Assembly: GCF_002797495.1 (NCBI RefSeq)
Contig: NZ_PGEZ01000001.1
Coordinates: 1,364,001-1,428,000, forward strand
Length of the DNA stretch: 64,000 bases
Direction: 5' to 3'
Source of the DNA: Mumia flava
GTDB taxonomy: Bacteria; Actinomycetota; Actinomycetes; Propionibacteriales; Nocardioidaceae
Shown piece by piece: positions 10,101 through 18,890 of the stretch; the first letter of the stretch is position 1, and every line of letters starts with the position of its first letter. Made by a program: the position numbers and the translations under genes. Under the pieces are notes generated by a model. It was not told the DNA's origin and did not search any database. It saw nothing but the letters and a program-made list of their open reading frames with translations.

Positions 10101-10170
10101 GACCGCGATTTGTCGAGTTGCGGAGCAAACTCGGATGCAGAATCCGACCGGAACTCGACGAATCGCGGTC
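10101..10170. repeat. Large nested inverted repeat between convergent genes
   Basis: Arms 10101-10119 (GACCGCGATTTGTCGAGTT) and 10152-10170 pair at 18 of 19 positions. Inside are two smaller hairpins: TTGC-GGA-GCAA, and TCGGAT (10131-10136) with ATCCGA (10142-10147). The whole folds as a three-way junction. It lies between the binding-protein gene and the YhgE-like gene, which converge, so it may terminate both. It has no T-tract. Confidence 0.75.
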
Positions 10171-10181
10171 GGGAGGGTGGG

Positions 10182-12248
10182 TCAGGCGGGGGCGGGGGCA
10201 GGTGCGAGCGGGACCTGGCGGCGCTTCTTCACGACCGCGACCGCGAGCAGGCCCGCCGCCAGCGTCCAGATCACCAGGACGGAGACCGAGGCCAGGACGG
10301 ACATCACCTCGCCGCCGGCGACGAGCCGGCTCGCTCCGTTCACGAACGCCGTCAGCGGCATCACGGCGTTCAGCGACTGCAGCGGCTCCGGCGCCGTCTC
10401 CAGCGGCAGCACGTTGCTCAGCGCCGCGAGCTGGAGTGCCAGCAGCAGCACGAGCACGGCGACGCCGGCGCCGCCGAGCGCGAGCCGCACCGCGAAGGCG
10501 ACCACCGTGAACGCCACCGCCGCGAGCCCGCACAGCAGCGCGAGCGGCAGCGTCGACGCCGTGCTCGGGTGCAGCAGCACGACGGCCACCATCACCGCCA
10601 CCGCCTGAACCACCGCGAGCCCCAGGACCGGCGCCGCCATCGTGAGCGCGATCCGACGCGAGGCGACCGGAGCCAGCCCGTCGCGCCGGATCGCCGCCGG
10701 GTCCACGGTCTGCACGCTCACCAGAGCGGCCAGCCACAGCACCGCACCGAGGATCGCGCCGAGCAACCACCCGTTGCCGTGCTCGGCGTGCTCGACCGTG
10801 CTCGTCAGGACCACCGGTTCGCTGACCACGTCGGCGAGCGCGGTCTGCTGCGCCGAGCCGTACGTCGGGATCTGCGCCGCCTCCTGCGCGAGCCCGTCGC
10901 TGAGCTGGTGCGCACCGTCGTCGACCTGGCCGGCGCTCGACGCCAGCGTGGTGGCCCCCGAGGCGAGCGAGGCACCGCCCTCGGCCGAGCTCTGCGCACC
11001 GTCGGCGAGCTCACCGGACGCACGGGCCGCATCGACGGCACCGCTCGCCACCTCGCCCGCACCCGAGGCCAGTCTCTCCGCGCCTTCGCTCAGCCGCCCC
11101 CCGGCGGCATCCAGCCTGCCGGCGCCGCGCGCGAGCCGTGCCTGCCCGTCGGCCAACCGTACGGCGCCGCCGGCGACGCGGTTCGTCGCGCGGGCCAGAC
11201 CCTCGGTCGCCCGCTCGGACAGACGCGTTCCTCCCTCGACCACCAGCGCCCGTGTACGAGCCCGACCGAGTCGCGTGCAGAACCGGACCGTGGCACCGGC
11301 GGCCCGGCAGTCGCGCCGCAGCTGCTGGAGCTGCTCGGCGAGCAGACGTGCACGGTCGGCGAGCAGCGTCTCGCCTTCGGCGACCAGGCCGGCGCCGCGA
11401 GCGATCTCGTCCGACGCCGTCGCCAGGCCCGAGCCGCCGGTCGACAGCCGGTCGGCGCTGAGCGCGATCCGACCAGCGCCCGCGTCCAACGAGGCGGCAC
11501 CGGCCGCGACACCACGCGCCCCGACCGCGGTGGCCGACGCGCCGCTCGACACCGCGTCGACCCCTGTGCTCAGCTCGGCCGCTCCGGTCGCGAGCTGGTC
11601 GAGGCCGCTCGCGAGGCTCTCGGCACCGTCGGCCAGCTCGTCGGCACCGTCGGCGAGCTGCTCCGTGCCGGCTGCGAGCTGCGCCGCCCCCTGCGCCGCC
11701 TGCTTGTTCGACTTCGCGATCTGGTTGAACCCGGCGTACACGTTCGTCAGGTAGCCCTCGGTGCTCTGTCGCCCCAGGGAGCGCGCGGCGGCGTCCGCGA
11801 TCTGAGCGCTGAGGTACGGCGTGCTGACGCTCGCGGCGGCGTTCCCGACCAGGGTGAGCGCGCCCTGCTCGGGATCGTCGGTGCCGGTCGACAGGATCGC
11901 CTTCGAGAAGTCGGACGGGATCGTCAGCACGGCGTAGTAGCGCCCGGTCCGCAGCCCCTCGTCGGCGTCGGTCGCGTCGGTCAGGATCCAGTCGAGGTCC
12001 GGGGCGGAGGTGGTCGGGTCGGTCAGCGACGCCGTCAGCGCCCGACCGGCCGCCATCGGCTGCGGGTCGGTGATGATGATGTCGCCGTTGACCACCGCCA
12101 CCGGGATCCGGTCAACCCGGTCCACCCGGTCGGACGTCGACCAGACCAGGACCGCGGCCGCGGCGAGCGGCAGCAGCACCCCGACGGCGAGCACCCGGAT
12201 CCACGTCGCCCGCCGTCCCCCGCGTCGTACGGCACGCCGCTCGCTCAT
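10182..12248 (-). CDS. YhgE/Pip family membrane protein
   Basis: The 688-residue protein has one N-terminal membrane helix (VLAVGVLLPLAAAAVLVW). A YhgE/Pip extracellular domain follows (IPVAVVNGDIIITDPQPMAAG, and YYAVLTIPSDFSKAIL with VNVYAGFNQ-like sequence). A long series of LAxGAxxLxxGA heptad-like repeats comes next. Five or six membrane segments at the C-terminus resemble ABC-2 transporter permeases. Relatives include the lactococcal phage infection protein and EsaA-like proteins. Its ATG overlaps the MMPL stop by ATGA, so the two form an operon. A role in envelope export with MMPL is inferred. Confidence 0.85.
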   Translation of the reverse strand: MSERRAVRRGGRRATWIRVLAVGVLLPLAAAAVLVWSTSDRVDRVDRIPVAVVNGDIIITDPQPMAAGRALTASLTDPTTSAPDLDWILTDATDADEGLRTGRYYAVLTIPSDFSKAILSTGTDDPEQGALTLVGNAAASVSTPYLSAQIADAAARSLGRQSTEGYLTNVYAGFNQIAKSNKQAAQGAAQLAAGTEQLADGADELADGAESLASGLDQLATGAAELSTGVDAVSSGASATAVGARGVAAGAASLDAGAGRIALSADRLSTGGSGLATASDEIARGAGLVAEGETLLADRARLLAEQLQQLRRDCRAAGATVRFCTRLGRARTRALVVEGGTRLSERATEGLARATNRVAGGAVRLADGQARLARGAGRLDAAGGRLSEGAERLASGAGEVASGAVDAARASGELADGAQSSAEGGASLASGATTLASSAGQVDDGAHQLSDGLAQEAAQIPTYGSAQQTALADVVSEPVVLTSTVEHAEHGNGWLLGAILGAVLWLAALVSVQTVDPAAIRRDGLAPVASRRIALTMAAPVLGLAVVQAVAVMVAVVLLHPSTASTLPLALLCGLAAVAFTVVAFAVRLALGGAGVAVLVLLLALQLAALSNVLPLETAPEPLQSLNAVMPLTAFVNGASRLVAGGEVMSVLASVSVLVIWTLAAGLLAVAVVKKRRQVPLAPAPAPA

Positions 12249-15031
12249 CGAACCTCCTCGCCGGCCCGCACGGACGTGCGGACCCCCTCGTCGGCCGGGC
12301 GCTCGGCTCCGACCCGGTCGAGCACGACCACCGTGACCCCCTCGTTCGCCAGGGCCGCCGCGAACGCCAGCTCCGCTCCGGCGTCCCGGGCGGCCGGTGG
12401 ACGGCCGTACAGCACGAGCACGTGCGACCCCGACGCCACCGCGCAGGCCGCCTGCGCGACGACGGTCGGATCGACCCCCGGCGCCACGGAGCCGAGGCGC
12501 GCGGCCACCTGCCCGCTGCGCTCGGTGAACGCGCGCCGACCCCGCCGCGTCAGGGCGGCGAGGCGTGACCGGTCACGGACGACGTCGGAGGCCGTACGGT
12601 CGGTGCCGTCGCTCGCGGCCGCGTGCCCGGTCGCCGCGAGATCGAGGGCCGCCGCACGGCGACTGACCTCCTCGCGCTGCTCGGGAAGCAGCTGCTCGGC
12701 GACGGCCAGACTGCCCGCCCGTGCGCCGGCACGGCCCGTCAGCACCATCGCCAGCGCCCGGTCGTCGGCCTCCGCGGCGAGCGGCAGCCGGACGACCTCG
12801 CCGGGCCGCGCCGTGATCTCGACCGGAGCCGCACCGTCCGTGACCACCAGGCCCCGCGCCAGCACGGCGACCTGCCCGTGCTCGTCCTGCCACGCGTCGA
12901 GCTCGACCTTGCGGTGCAGCACGGCGCCCTCGACGTCGACGTCGGGCAACCGCCGCTCCAGCCACGCCGGCAGCCACCACGCCGCGTGGCGCAGCAGGAC
13001 CATCACCGCAGGCACCAGGGTCATCCGGACCACGAAGGCATCGACGAGCACCCCGACGGCCAGACCGAACGCGATCGGCTTGATCGTCGACGTACCACCG
13101 GGAACGAACGCGACGAACACGCTCGTCATGATCAACGCGGCTGCGGTCACCACCCGCGCGCTGGAGCAGAACCCGCGGACCACGGCGCCACGCGGGTCGC
13201 CCGTACGGGCGTAGTCCTCCCGCATCGACGAGACGAGGAACATCTCGTAGTCCATCGCCAGCCCGAACAGCACGCCCATCAGGAAGATCGGGAGGAAGCT
13301 CACGACCGGCCCGGCCTCCTCGCCGGTCAGTCCGCTGAGCCAGCCCCACTGGAATGCCACGACGACGACGCCGAACGCGACGCCGACCGAGATCAGGTAG
13401 CCGGCCGTCGCCTTGATCGGCACCGCGATCGACCGGAAGACGAGCATCAGGAGGATCAGCGACAGCCCGATCACGATGCAGGCGAACGGCAGCATCGCCC
13501 CACCGAGCCGCGCGGACACGTCGATGTTGATCGCGGTCTGACCGGTCACGAGGATGTCGTGCACGCCGTAGGTCTGCTCCCACCCGGGACTGTCGTCGCG
13601 CAGCCGCTGGACGAGGGCCTCCGTCGACGGCGCGGTCTGGCCCGCTTCCGGGATCGCCTGGATCAGCGCCGTGTCACCGTCGGCGTTGGGCGTGGCCTGG
13701 GTGACCGCGACGACGCCGGAGACCCCGGCGACCGCGGCCGCGAGCTCGTTCACGGTCTTCTTCGGGTCGTCGCTCGTGATCACGTCGCCGGTCACCGTCA
13801 GCGGCGCGTTGTACCCCTCACCGAACGCTGCCGTGATCGCGTCGTAGGTCTGGCGCGCGTTGCTCGACTCGGGTGCCGTGCTGTTGTCGGGCAGCGCGAG
13901 ATCCAGGTCCGCCGCGGGGCGCGCAGCCACGACCGCAGCCAGCAGCACGACGACGATCGTCACCGCCGGCACCCGGGTCGCGATCCCGACCCACCGCCGC
14001 GCGACGACGGCCGAGGCAGCCCCGCCGGCCCGCGCCTTGCGCCTCGGACGCAGCCGCTCACCGAGCAGGAGCGCGACCGCCGGGAGCAGGGTGAGCGCGA
14101 TCGAGACGGCGAACGCCACCGCGATCGCCGCCGCCACCCCCATCGCGGTCAGCACCGGGATCCGCGCGACCGCCAGCCCGAGCAGCGCGATGACGACGGT
14201 CGCTCCTGCGAACATCACCGCGATCCCGGCCGTCGCGAGCGAGCGCCGCATCGCCTCAGTGGTCGGCAGGCCCTCGGCGAGGTGGCCGCGGTAGCGGGAC
14301 AGGAGGAACAGCGCGTAGTCGATCCCGACCGCCAGCCCGAGCATCTCGGCGAGCGTCGACGCGCTGCTGGACACCGATGTCACCGACGAGGCCAGGACGA
14401 TCACGCTGATCGTCGTGAGGACACCGAGCAGCGAGCCGACGATCGGCATCCCCGCCGCGAGGAGGGAGCCGAACGTGATCGACAGGATCACGAGCGAGAC
14501 CAGCAGCCCCAGCAGCTCGGGGATCCGGCTGGTCTCGACGTCCGGGTCGTACGCGTCGCCGCCGACGTCGGTCGTGATCCCCGCCCCGGCCGGTGGGCTC
14601 GCAGCGTCCACGACGGCGTCCAGCGTGGCCTGCGACGGCTTCTCCGCGGCGAAGCGCAGCTGACCCAGCGCGGCCCGGCCGTCGGAGGAGACCACCCGGA
14701 AGTTCTTCGCCAGCGGGCTGGTGAACGTGACGCCGGGGACGTCGTCGATCCGCGACGAGATCCGGTTCACCACGGGAGCCGCAGGGGCCTGCGCGATGCG
14801 CCCGGTGGCGACGGTGAAGAGGACCTGGCCGTCCGTGCCGGTGATGTCGAACCGCTCGTCGAGCAGGTCCTTGCCCTCCTGGGACGGTGTCCCGGGCACG
14901 GTGAACTCGTTGTCGTAGTCCGAGCCGAGCGCGGTCGCCCCGCCGGCGACGAGCGCGAGCACCAGCAGCCAGCCGCCGACGAAGGCACCGCGGTGGCGGG
15001 CGATGGCGCCGCCGAGCCGGTACAGCAGCAT
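12245..15031 (-). CDS. MMPL family RND transporter
   Basis: The roughly 928-residue protein has the MMPL layout: one N-terminal helix (FVGGWLLVLALVAGGATAL), an extracellular domain, five helices (including AVGIDYALFLLSRYR), a second extracellular domain and five more helices (GLAMDYEMFLVSSMRED). The paired GIDYA and AMDYE motifs carry the acidic proton-relay residues. About 220 residues follow the last helix, including ASGSHVLVLYGRPPAARDAG, and do not match the core; their role is unknown. MMPL proteins export lipids or other hydrophobic molecules. ATG 15031 starts the typical MLLYRLGGAIARHRG; GTG 15037, with a better-placed GGGGG, is an alternative. Confidence 0.9.
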   Translation of the reverse strand: MLLYRLGGAIARHRGAFVGGWLLVLALVAGGATALGSDYDNEFTVPGTPSQEGKDLLDERFDITGTDGQVLFTVATGRIAQAPAAPVVNRISSRIDDVPGVTFTSPLAKNFRVVSSDGRAALGQLRFAAEKPSQATLDAVVDAASPPAGAGITTDVGGDAYDPDVETSRIPELLGLLVSLVILSITFGSLLAAGMPIVGSLLGVLTTISVIVLASSVTSVSSSASTLAEMLGLAVGIDYALFLLSRYRGHLAEGLPTTEAMRRSLATAGIAVMFAGATVVIALLGLAVARIPVLTAMGVAAAIAVAFAVSIALTLLPAVALLLGERLRPRRKARAGGAASAVVARRWVGIATRVPAVTIVVVLLAAVVAARPAADLDLALPDNSTAPESSNARQTYDAITAAFGEGYNAPLTVTGDVITSDDPKKTVNELAAAVAGVSGVVAVTQATPNADGDTALIQAIPEAGQTAPSTEALVQRLRDDSPGWEQTYGVHDILVTGQTAINIDVSARLGGAMLPFACIVIGLSLILLMLVFRSIAVPIKATAGYLISVGVAFGVVVVAFQWGWLSGLTGEEAGPVVSFLPIFLMGVLFGLAMDYEMFLVSSMREDYARTGDPRGAVVRGFCSSARVVTAAALIMTSVFVAFVPGGTSTIKPIAFGLAVGVLVDAFVVRMTLVPAVMVLLRHAAWWLPAWLERRLPDVDVEGAVLHRKVELDAWQDEHGQVAVLARGLVVTDGAAPVEITARPGEVVRLPLAAEADDRALAMVLTGRAGARAGSLAVAEQLLPEQREEVSRRAAALDLAATGHAAASDGTDRTASDVVRDRSRLAALTRRGRRAFTERSGQVAARLGSVAPGVDPTVVAQAACAVASGSHVLVLYGRPPAARDAGAELAFAAALANEGVTVVVLDRVGAERPADEGVRTSVRAGEEVR

Positions 15032-15135
15032 GGACACGGCGCGACCCCCCGTCCCTCCGCGCACGTCAGCGAGGCCTGCCTCGATCATGCACGGCGGGGA
15101 CCGGGGGGTCGCCGGGTTTTGCAGAGCGCCGGAGC

Positions 15136-15546
15136 TCAGCCTTCGGTGGTGGCGACCAGCCGCGGACGACGGTCCTGGTCGGGATCCATCACGGCAGCCA
15201 TCCGGTGGTACGCCGCGCCCTCGCGGTGGCGGGACTGGCGATCGAGCGTGAGACCGAGGGCGACGTGCGCCCAGCCGCTGGTGGGCTCCAGCTCGACCAG
15301 CCGGCGGAACGCGTCCTCGGCCGGCCCGAGCAGCGCAGCCGCGAAGTACGAGCGTCCGAGCAGCTCCCAGGCCGCGGCGTTCGCGGGCTCGGCCTCGACG
15401 ACGTCGGTCAGCATCCGCGCCGCGTCGCGCGGGAAGCGCTGCGCGAGCAGGTCCTCGGCGGTGCGGAATCGGTCGTACAGCGACATCTCGGAGATCATCG
15501 CGTCGGTGAAGATCGGCTTCATCCCGAGCTCGCGGAAGCTGGTCAT
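15136..15546 (-). CDS. Tetratricopeptide-repeat protein
   Basis: The 136-residue protein consists of about three TPR units. The clearest are AWELLGRSYFAAALLGPAED and AHVALGLTLDRQSRHREGAA. It should be cytosolic and mediate protein contacts. The ATG at 15546 has AGGAGG 8 nt upstream, preferred to a GTG at 15555. Small TPR proteins with the N-terminal pattern MKPIFTDAMISEMSLYDRF are familiar in related actinobacteria, but I know no specific function. Confidence 0.82.
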   Translation of the reverse strand: MTSFRELGMKPIFTDAMISEMSLYDRFRTAEDLLAQRFPRDAARMLTDVVEAEPANAAAWELLGRSYFAAALLGPAEDAFRRLVELEPTSGWAHVALGLTLDRQSRHREGAAYHRMAAVMDPDQDRRPRLVATTEG

Positions 15547-15642
15547 CTGGGGCACCTCCTCAGGGCGTCGTACCCCACAACGGTCGCGCGCCGCCGCCCA
15601 TTCCCGAGGCTGCCACGCCGGGCGACTCCGGCGCGGACGCGA

Positions 15643-16440
15643 TCAGGTGATGTCGCGCCGCAGCGTGGTGAACCGGCCGACCAGCGCGAACACCACGCCG
15701 TACGCCAGGAACACGAGCGCACCGGGCAGCCGCCCGAGCACATCGCCGGACGACCCGAACGACGCGTAGGTGCTCGCGCCGACCAGGGCCTCGGACGCGG
15801 CGCCGGGGAGGAACTGTGCGGCGGACGCGAGGCTGTCCACCGCACTCAGCCCCACGCGCACGATCGGCTCGACGAACTGCGTGAACGCGAGCACGACCAC
15901 GATCGCCGCGACCTGGTTGGTGATCAGGGTGCCGACCCCGACGCCGACGAACGCCCAGACCGCGAGCGCGACGACCGAGAGCAGGACGGGGACGATCACG
16001 TCGGACGAGCCCAGGAACGCGCCGTCCCCCTGCCACGCGAGGATCGGGGCCCCGACCGCGACGGTCGACAGCGTCCCGACGAGGCCGAAGACGAGCCCGA
16101 TCAGCAGCGCGACGACGACCTTGGCGCTCAGGAACACCGAGCGGCGCGGCTCGGCCAGCAGCGACGGCGTGATCGTCTGGTACCGGAACTCCCCGGTCAT
16201 CGCGAGCGCACCCGCGAGCAGCGGGAAGACGTAGCCGAGGCCGTTGCCGATCGAGTAGACGGTGGTCGCAGCCTCGACGCCGGTGAGCGGCACCGCCCCC
16301 TGCTGCTCGGGCGCGACGGTCAGCGAGAACCCGAGCACCGCCGCGAGGAACGCCATGTAGGCGGCCATCACGAGCAGGAGGATCCACCACATCCGGGTCG
16401 ACGTCCACTTGCGCAGCTCGGCGCGGATCGCGGTGCTCAT
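15643..16440 (-). CDS. ABC-2 type transporter permease
   Basis: The 265-residue protein has six hydrophobic segments, starting with WWILLLVMAAYMAFLAAVLG. The motif MTGEFRYQTITPSLLAEPRR is typical of ABC-2 permeases of the exporter class. Its ATG overlaps the ATPase stop (ATGA). Together they form an ABC exporter of the antibiotic/multidrug type; cargo unknown. Confidence 0.9.
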   Translation of the reverse strand: MSTAIRAELRKWTSTRMWWILLLVMAAYMAFLAAVLGFSLTVAPEQQGAVPLTGVEAATTVYSIGNGLGYVFPLLAGALAMTGEFRYQTITPSLLAEPRRSVFLSAKVVVALLIGLVFGLVGTLSTVAVGAPILAWQGDGAFLGSSDVIVPVLLSVVALAVWAFVGVGVGTLITNQVAAIVVVLAFTQFVEPIVRVGLSAVDSLASAAQFLPGAASEALVGASTYASFGSSGDVLGRLPGALVFLAYGVVFALVGRFTTLRRDIT

Positions 16441-17348
16441 GCCGCCACCTCCTCGTGCTCGTCGGCCGGTCCGCCGGTCCGGGTCAGCTCCAGGAACACA
16501 TCCTCGAGCTCGACGACCCGCTGCGTCAGTGCGTGCAGCTCCAGGCCCGCGGCGAAGGCGGCCGCGCCGACCTCGGCTGCCGTGACGCCGTCGACGTCGA
16601 ACCCGGCCCCGTGCTCGGTGGCGCTCCACCGCCTCCCGGAGAGCAGCCGCGCGAGCCCGTCGCGGTCCGGGGAGACGACCTCCACGCTGCGTGACGCCTG
16701 CTCCGCCAGCTCCTCGAGCGACGAGGCGTGGACCATCCGTCCGCCGGCGATGATGACGACGTCGTCCACGCTCTGCTGGACCTCCGACAGGACGTGGCTG
16801 GAGACCAGGACGGTCCGGCCCTCGGCGGCGAAGTACCGCAGCAGCTCACGCAGCCACCGGATGCCGCCCGGGTCGAGCCCGTTGGCCGGCTCGTCGAGGA
16901 TCAGCACCGGGGGGTCACCGAGCAGCGTCGTCGCGAGCCCGAGACGCTGCCGCATCCCGAGCGAGAAACCGCCGACGCGCCGCTTCCTGGCCTCGGCGAG
17001 CCCGACCATCTCGAGCACCTCGTCGCAGCGGGCATCGGACACCCCGACGTGGGGCGCGTAGACCCGCAGGTGGTCGCGCGCCGTCCGACCGGGGTGGAAG
17101 CTCGCCGCCTCGAGCGCGGCACCGACCACACGGCCCGGGTCGTCGATCTGGTCGTACGTCCGACCGTCGATCGTGGCGCTGCCCGAGGTCGGCGTGACCA
17201 GGCCGAGCAGCATCCTCAGGGTGGTGGTCTTGCCGGCGCCGTTCGGTCCGAGGAAGCCGGTGACGGCGCCCGGGCGGACCGAGAACGAGAGGTCGTCCAC
17301 CGCCCGCACGGGCCCGAAGGTCTTGGTGAGGTTCGCGATCTCGATCAT
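16437..17348 (-). CDS. ABC transporter ATP-binding protein (DrrA/CcmA-type exporter)
   Basis: The 303-residue ATPase shows Walker A GPNGAGKTTTL, Q-loop region, signature SLGMRQRLG and Walker B LILDEPANGLDP. A C-terminal extension of about 90 residues follows (VEVVSPDRDGLARLL). This layout is typical of exporters that work with a separate ABC-2 permease, here the next gene. The ATG at 17348 begins MIEIANLTKTFGPVRAV; an open extension upstream lacks coding character and overlaps the divergent gene. Confidence 0.92.
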   Translation of the reverse strand: MIEIANLTKTFGPVRAVDDLSFSVRPGAVTGFLGPNGAGKTTTLRMLLGLVTPTSGSATIDGRTYDQIDDPGRVVGAALEAASFHPGRTARDHLRVYAPHVGVSDARCDEVLEMVGLAEARKRRVGGFSLGMRQRLGLATTLLGDPPVLILDEPANGLDPGGIRWLRELLRYFAAEGRTVLVSSHVLSEVQQSVDDVVIIAGGRMVHASSLEELAEQASRSVEVVSPDRDGLARLLSGRRWSATEHGAGFDVDGVTAAEVGAAAFAAGLELHALTQRVVELEDVFLELTRTGGPADEHEEVAA

Positions 17349-17403
17349 CGCGCCCCACGCTATCGGACGGTCAGCGGGCCCTCGGCACTCGCTAGAGTCC
17401 AGC

Positions 17404-17976
17404 ATGCGCTCCTGGGAACCGCCGACCGAGCCGGTGTACGAGTCCACGCCCGTCGGGACGGACCGGAGTGATCCGAGCGATGATCGCGACGGCGGTCGGT
17501 CGCCGGCGCGGCACGTCGTCGGCGTCCTCATCGGCGTTCTCGCAACGCCCGTCGCTCTCGTGGCGATCGACTGGGCGCTGCACCAGCGGAACTACGCGCT
17601 GGGCAGGCTGACGGGCACGCGGTCGGCAGACTGGCACGCCGCACCGGAGACGTTCCTGCTCGTCGCCCTCGCCGCAACCGTGCTCCTCGGTGTCTCCGCC
17701 GCGGGCCGGATCTCGTGGCTGTGCCCCGCCGTCGCCGGGATGCTGTACGGGGTGGTGCCGTCGCTGGTCCTGGTCGTCGCGGATCCGCGGTGGTTGTTCG
17801 AGCAGATCACCCGGCTCCCGGAGCCGCTCTACGACTTCCCGTTCGTCAACGTCGTCTACTACGGCTTCGTGGTCTACCCGCTGCTCGCGGCGCTGCTGCT
17901 CGGGGCCTACCGGCGCCCACACCGAGCCCCCGAGGAGCCTCAGCCGCCTGAGGAGCGGCGCTGGTCGATCGCGTAG
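17404..17976 (+). CDS. Small integral membrane protein of unknown function
   Basis: The 190-residue protein has an acidic/polar N-terminus of about 35 residues and then four hydrophobic segments: GVLIGVLATPVALVAIDWAL, LLVALAATVLLGVSAAG, AGMLYGVVPSLVLVVA and VVYYGFVVYPLLAALLLGAY. I do not recognise the family. TAGAGT ends 5 nt before the ATG and there is no Shine-Dalgarno, so the message may be leaderless. Its last 37 nt overlap the 3' end of rlmB on the other strand. Confidence 0.72.
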   Translation: MRSWEPPTEPVYESTPVGTDRSDPSDDRDGGRSPARHVVGVLIGVLATPVALVAIDWALHQRNYALGRLTGTRSADWHAAPETFLLVALAATVLLGVSAAGRISWLCPAVAGMLYGVVPSLVLVVADPRWLFEQITRLPEPLYDFPFVNVVYYGFVVYPLLAALLLGAYRRPHRAPEEPQPPEERRWSIA

Positions 17977-18890
17977 AGAGCGATCCCGGCGGCGACGCCG
18001 GCGTTGAGCGACTCGAGGTTCGAGGCCATCGGGATCGACACCCGGACGTCGCAGGTCTCGGAGACCAGCCGCGACAGGCCCTTGCCCTCGCTGCCGACGA
18101 CGAGCACGAGCGGCCCCTCCGCCAGGTCGAGGTCCGGCAGCGCCACCTCCCCGTCGGCGGCCAGTCCGGCGATCATGAGTCCCTCGGCGGCGTACGCCTT
18201 GAGCTGACGGGTCAGGTTCGTCGCCCGCGCCACCGGGACGCGCGCGGCCGCGCCGGCCGAGGTCTTCCACGCCGACGCGGTCATGCCGGCGGCCCGCCGC
18301 TCCGGGACGACGACGCCGTGCGCGCCGAACCCGGAGGCGCTGCGCACGATCGCGCCGAGGTTGCGCGGGTCGGTGATCGAGTCGAGGACGACGATCAGCG
18401 GGTCCTCGCCCCGCTCGCGGGCGGTCTCGAGGAAGTCGTCCGGGTGCGCGTACTCGTACGGAGGGAGCTTCGCGGCGACGCCCTGGTGCACCGCCCGGTC
18501 GGTGAAGCGGTCCAGCTCGGGCTTGCTGACCTCGAGCACGGACAGACGCTTGTCGACCGCGAGGGCGAAGATCTCACGGACCCGGTCGTCGCGGTCGATC
18601 CCCTCGGCGACGTAGAGCGACGCGATCGGGATGTCCGCGCGCAGCACCTCGAGCACGGAGTTGCGCCCGGCGGCCCACTCGGCCTCGTCGCCGCGCTTCT
18701 TGCGCGGGGCCGGAGGGCGGCGCTTCTCGGCGGCCTTGGCCATCTTGTACGCCTTGTGGTTCGGCCGCTCGGCCGCCTTCGGGGTGGGGCCCTTGCCCTC
18801 CAGGCCGCGGCGGCGCTGTCCGCCGGACCCGACGTTGGCTCCCTTGCGCGACTTGTTCATCGCGCCCTTGCGCTGGCTGTTGCCGGCCAT
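17940..18890 (-). CDS. rlmB: 23S rRNA (guanosine-2'-O-)-methyltransferase RlmB (SpoU/TrmH family)
   Basis: The 316-residue protein has a basic disordered N-terminus of about 65 residues typical of actinobacterial RlmB. The substrate-binding domain (AAGRNSVLEVLRADIPIASL) and the SPOUT knot domain follow. Motif 1 is DSITDPRNLGAIVRSA, motif 2 VLVVGSEGKGLSR and motif 3 IPMASNLESLNAGVAAGI. The family methylates the ribose of G2251 in the 23S rRNA peptidyl-transferase loop. Its ATG overlaps the cysS stop by 1 nt (TGATG), so the pair is co-translated. cysS-rlmB is a conserved actinobacterial pair. Confidence 0.94.
   Translation of the reverse strand: MAGNSQRKGAMNKSRKGANVGSGGQRRRGLEGKGPTPKAAERPNHKAYKMAKAAEKRRPPAPRKKRGDEAEWAAGRNSVLEVLRADIPIASLYVAEGIDRDDRVREIFALAVDKRLSVLEVSKPELDRFTDRAVHQGVAAKLPPYEYAHPDDFLETARERGEDPLIVVLDSITDPRNLGAIVRSASGFGAHGVVVPERRAAGMTASAWKTSAGAAARVPVARATNLTRQLKAYAAEGLMIAGLAADGEVALPDLDLAEGPLVLVVGSEGKGLSRLVSETCDVRVSIPMASNLESLNAGVAAGIALYAIDQRRSSGG

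Noticed and set aside
10101-10170. The three-way junction considered as a tRNA gene
   Set aside because: There is no GTTCRA T-loop, no plausible anticodon loop and no CCA end; the outer stem is far too long for an acceptor stem.
6547-10770. A very long open frame (about 1400 codons) on the minus strand opposite the esterase and binding-protein genes
   Set aside because: It is antisense to well-supported genes, is extremely rich in Arg, Gly and Val, and has no recognisable domain. Long shadow frames are expected in DNA of this GC content.
12623-15769. An open frame of more than 1000 codons on the plus strand opposite the MMPL gene
   Set aside because: Its composition is that of a frame-shifted shadow of the MMPL gene (Arg, Asp, His rich) and no family motif is present.
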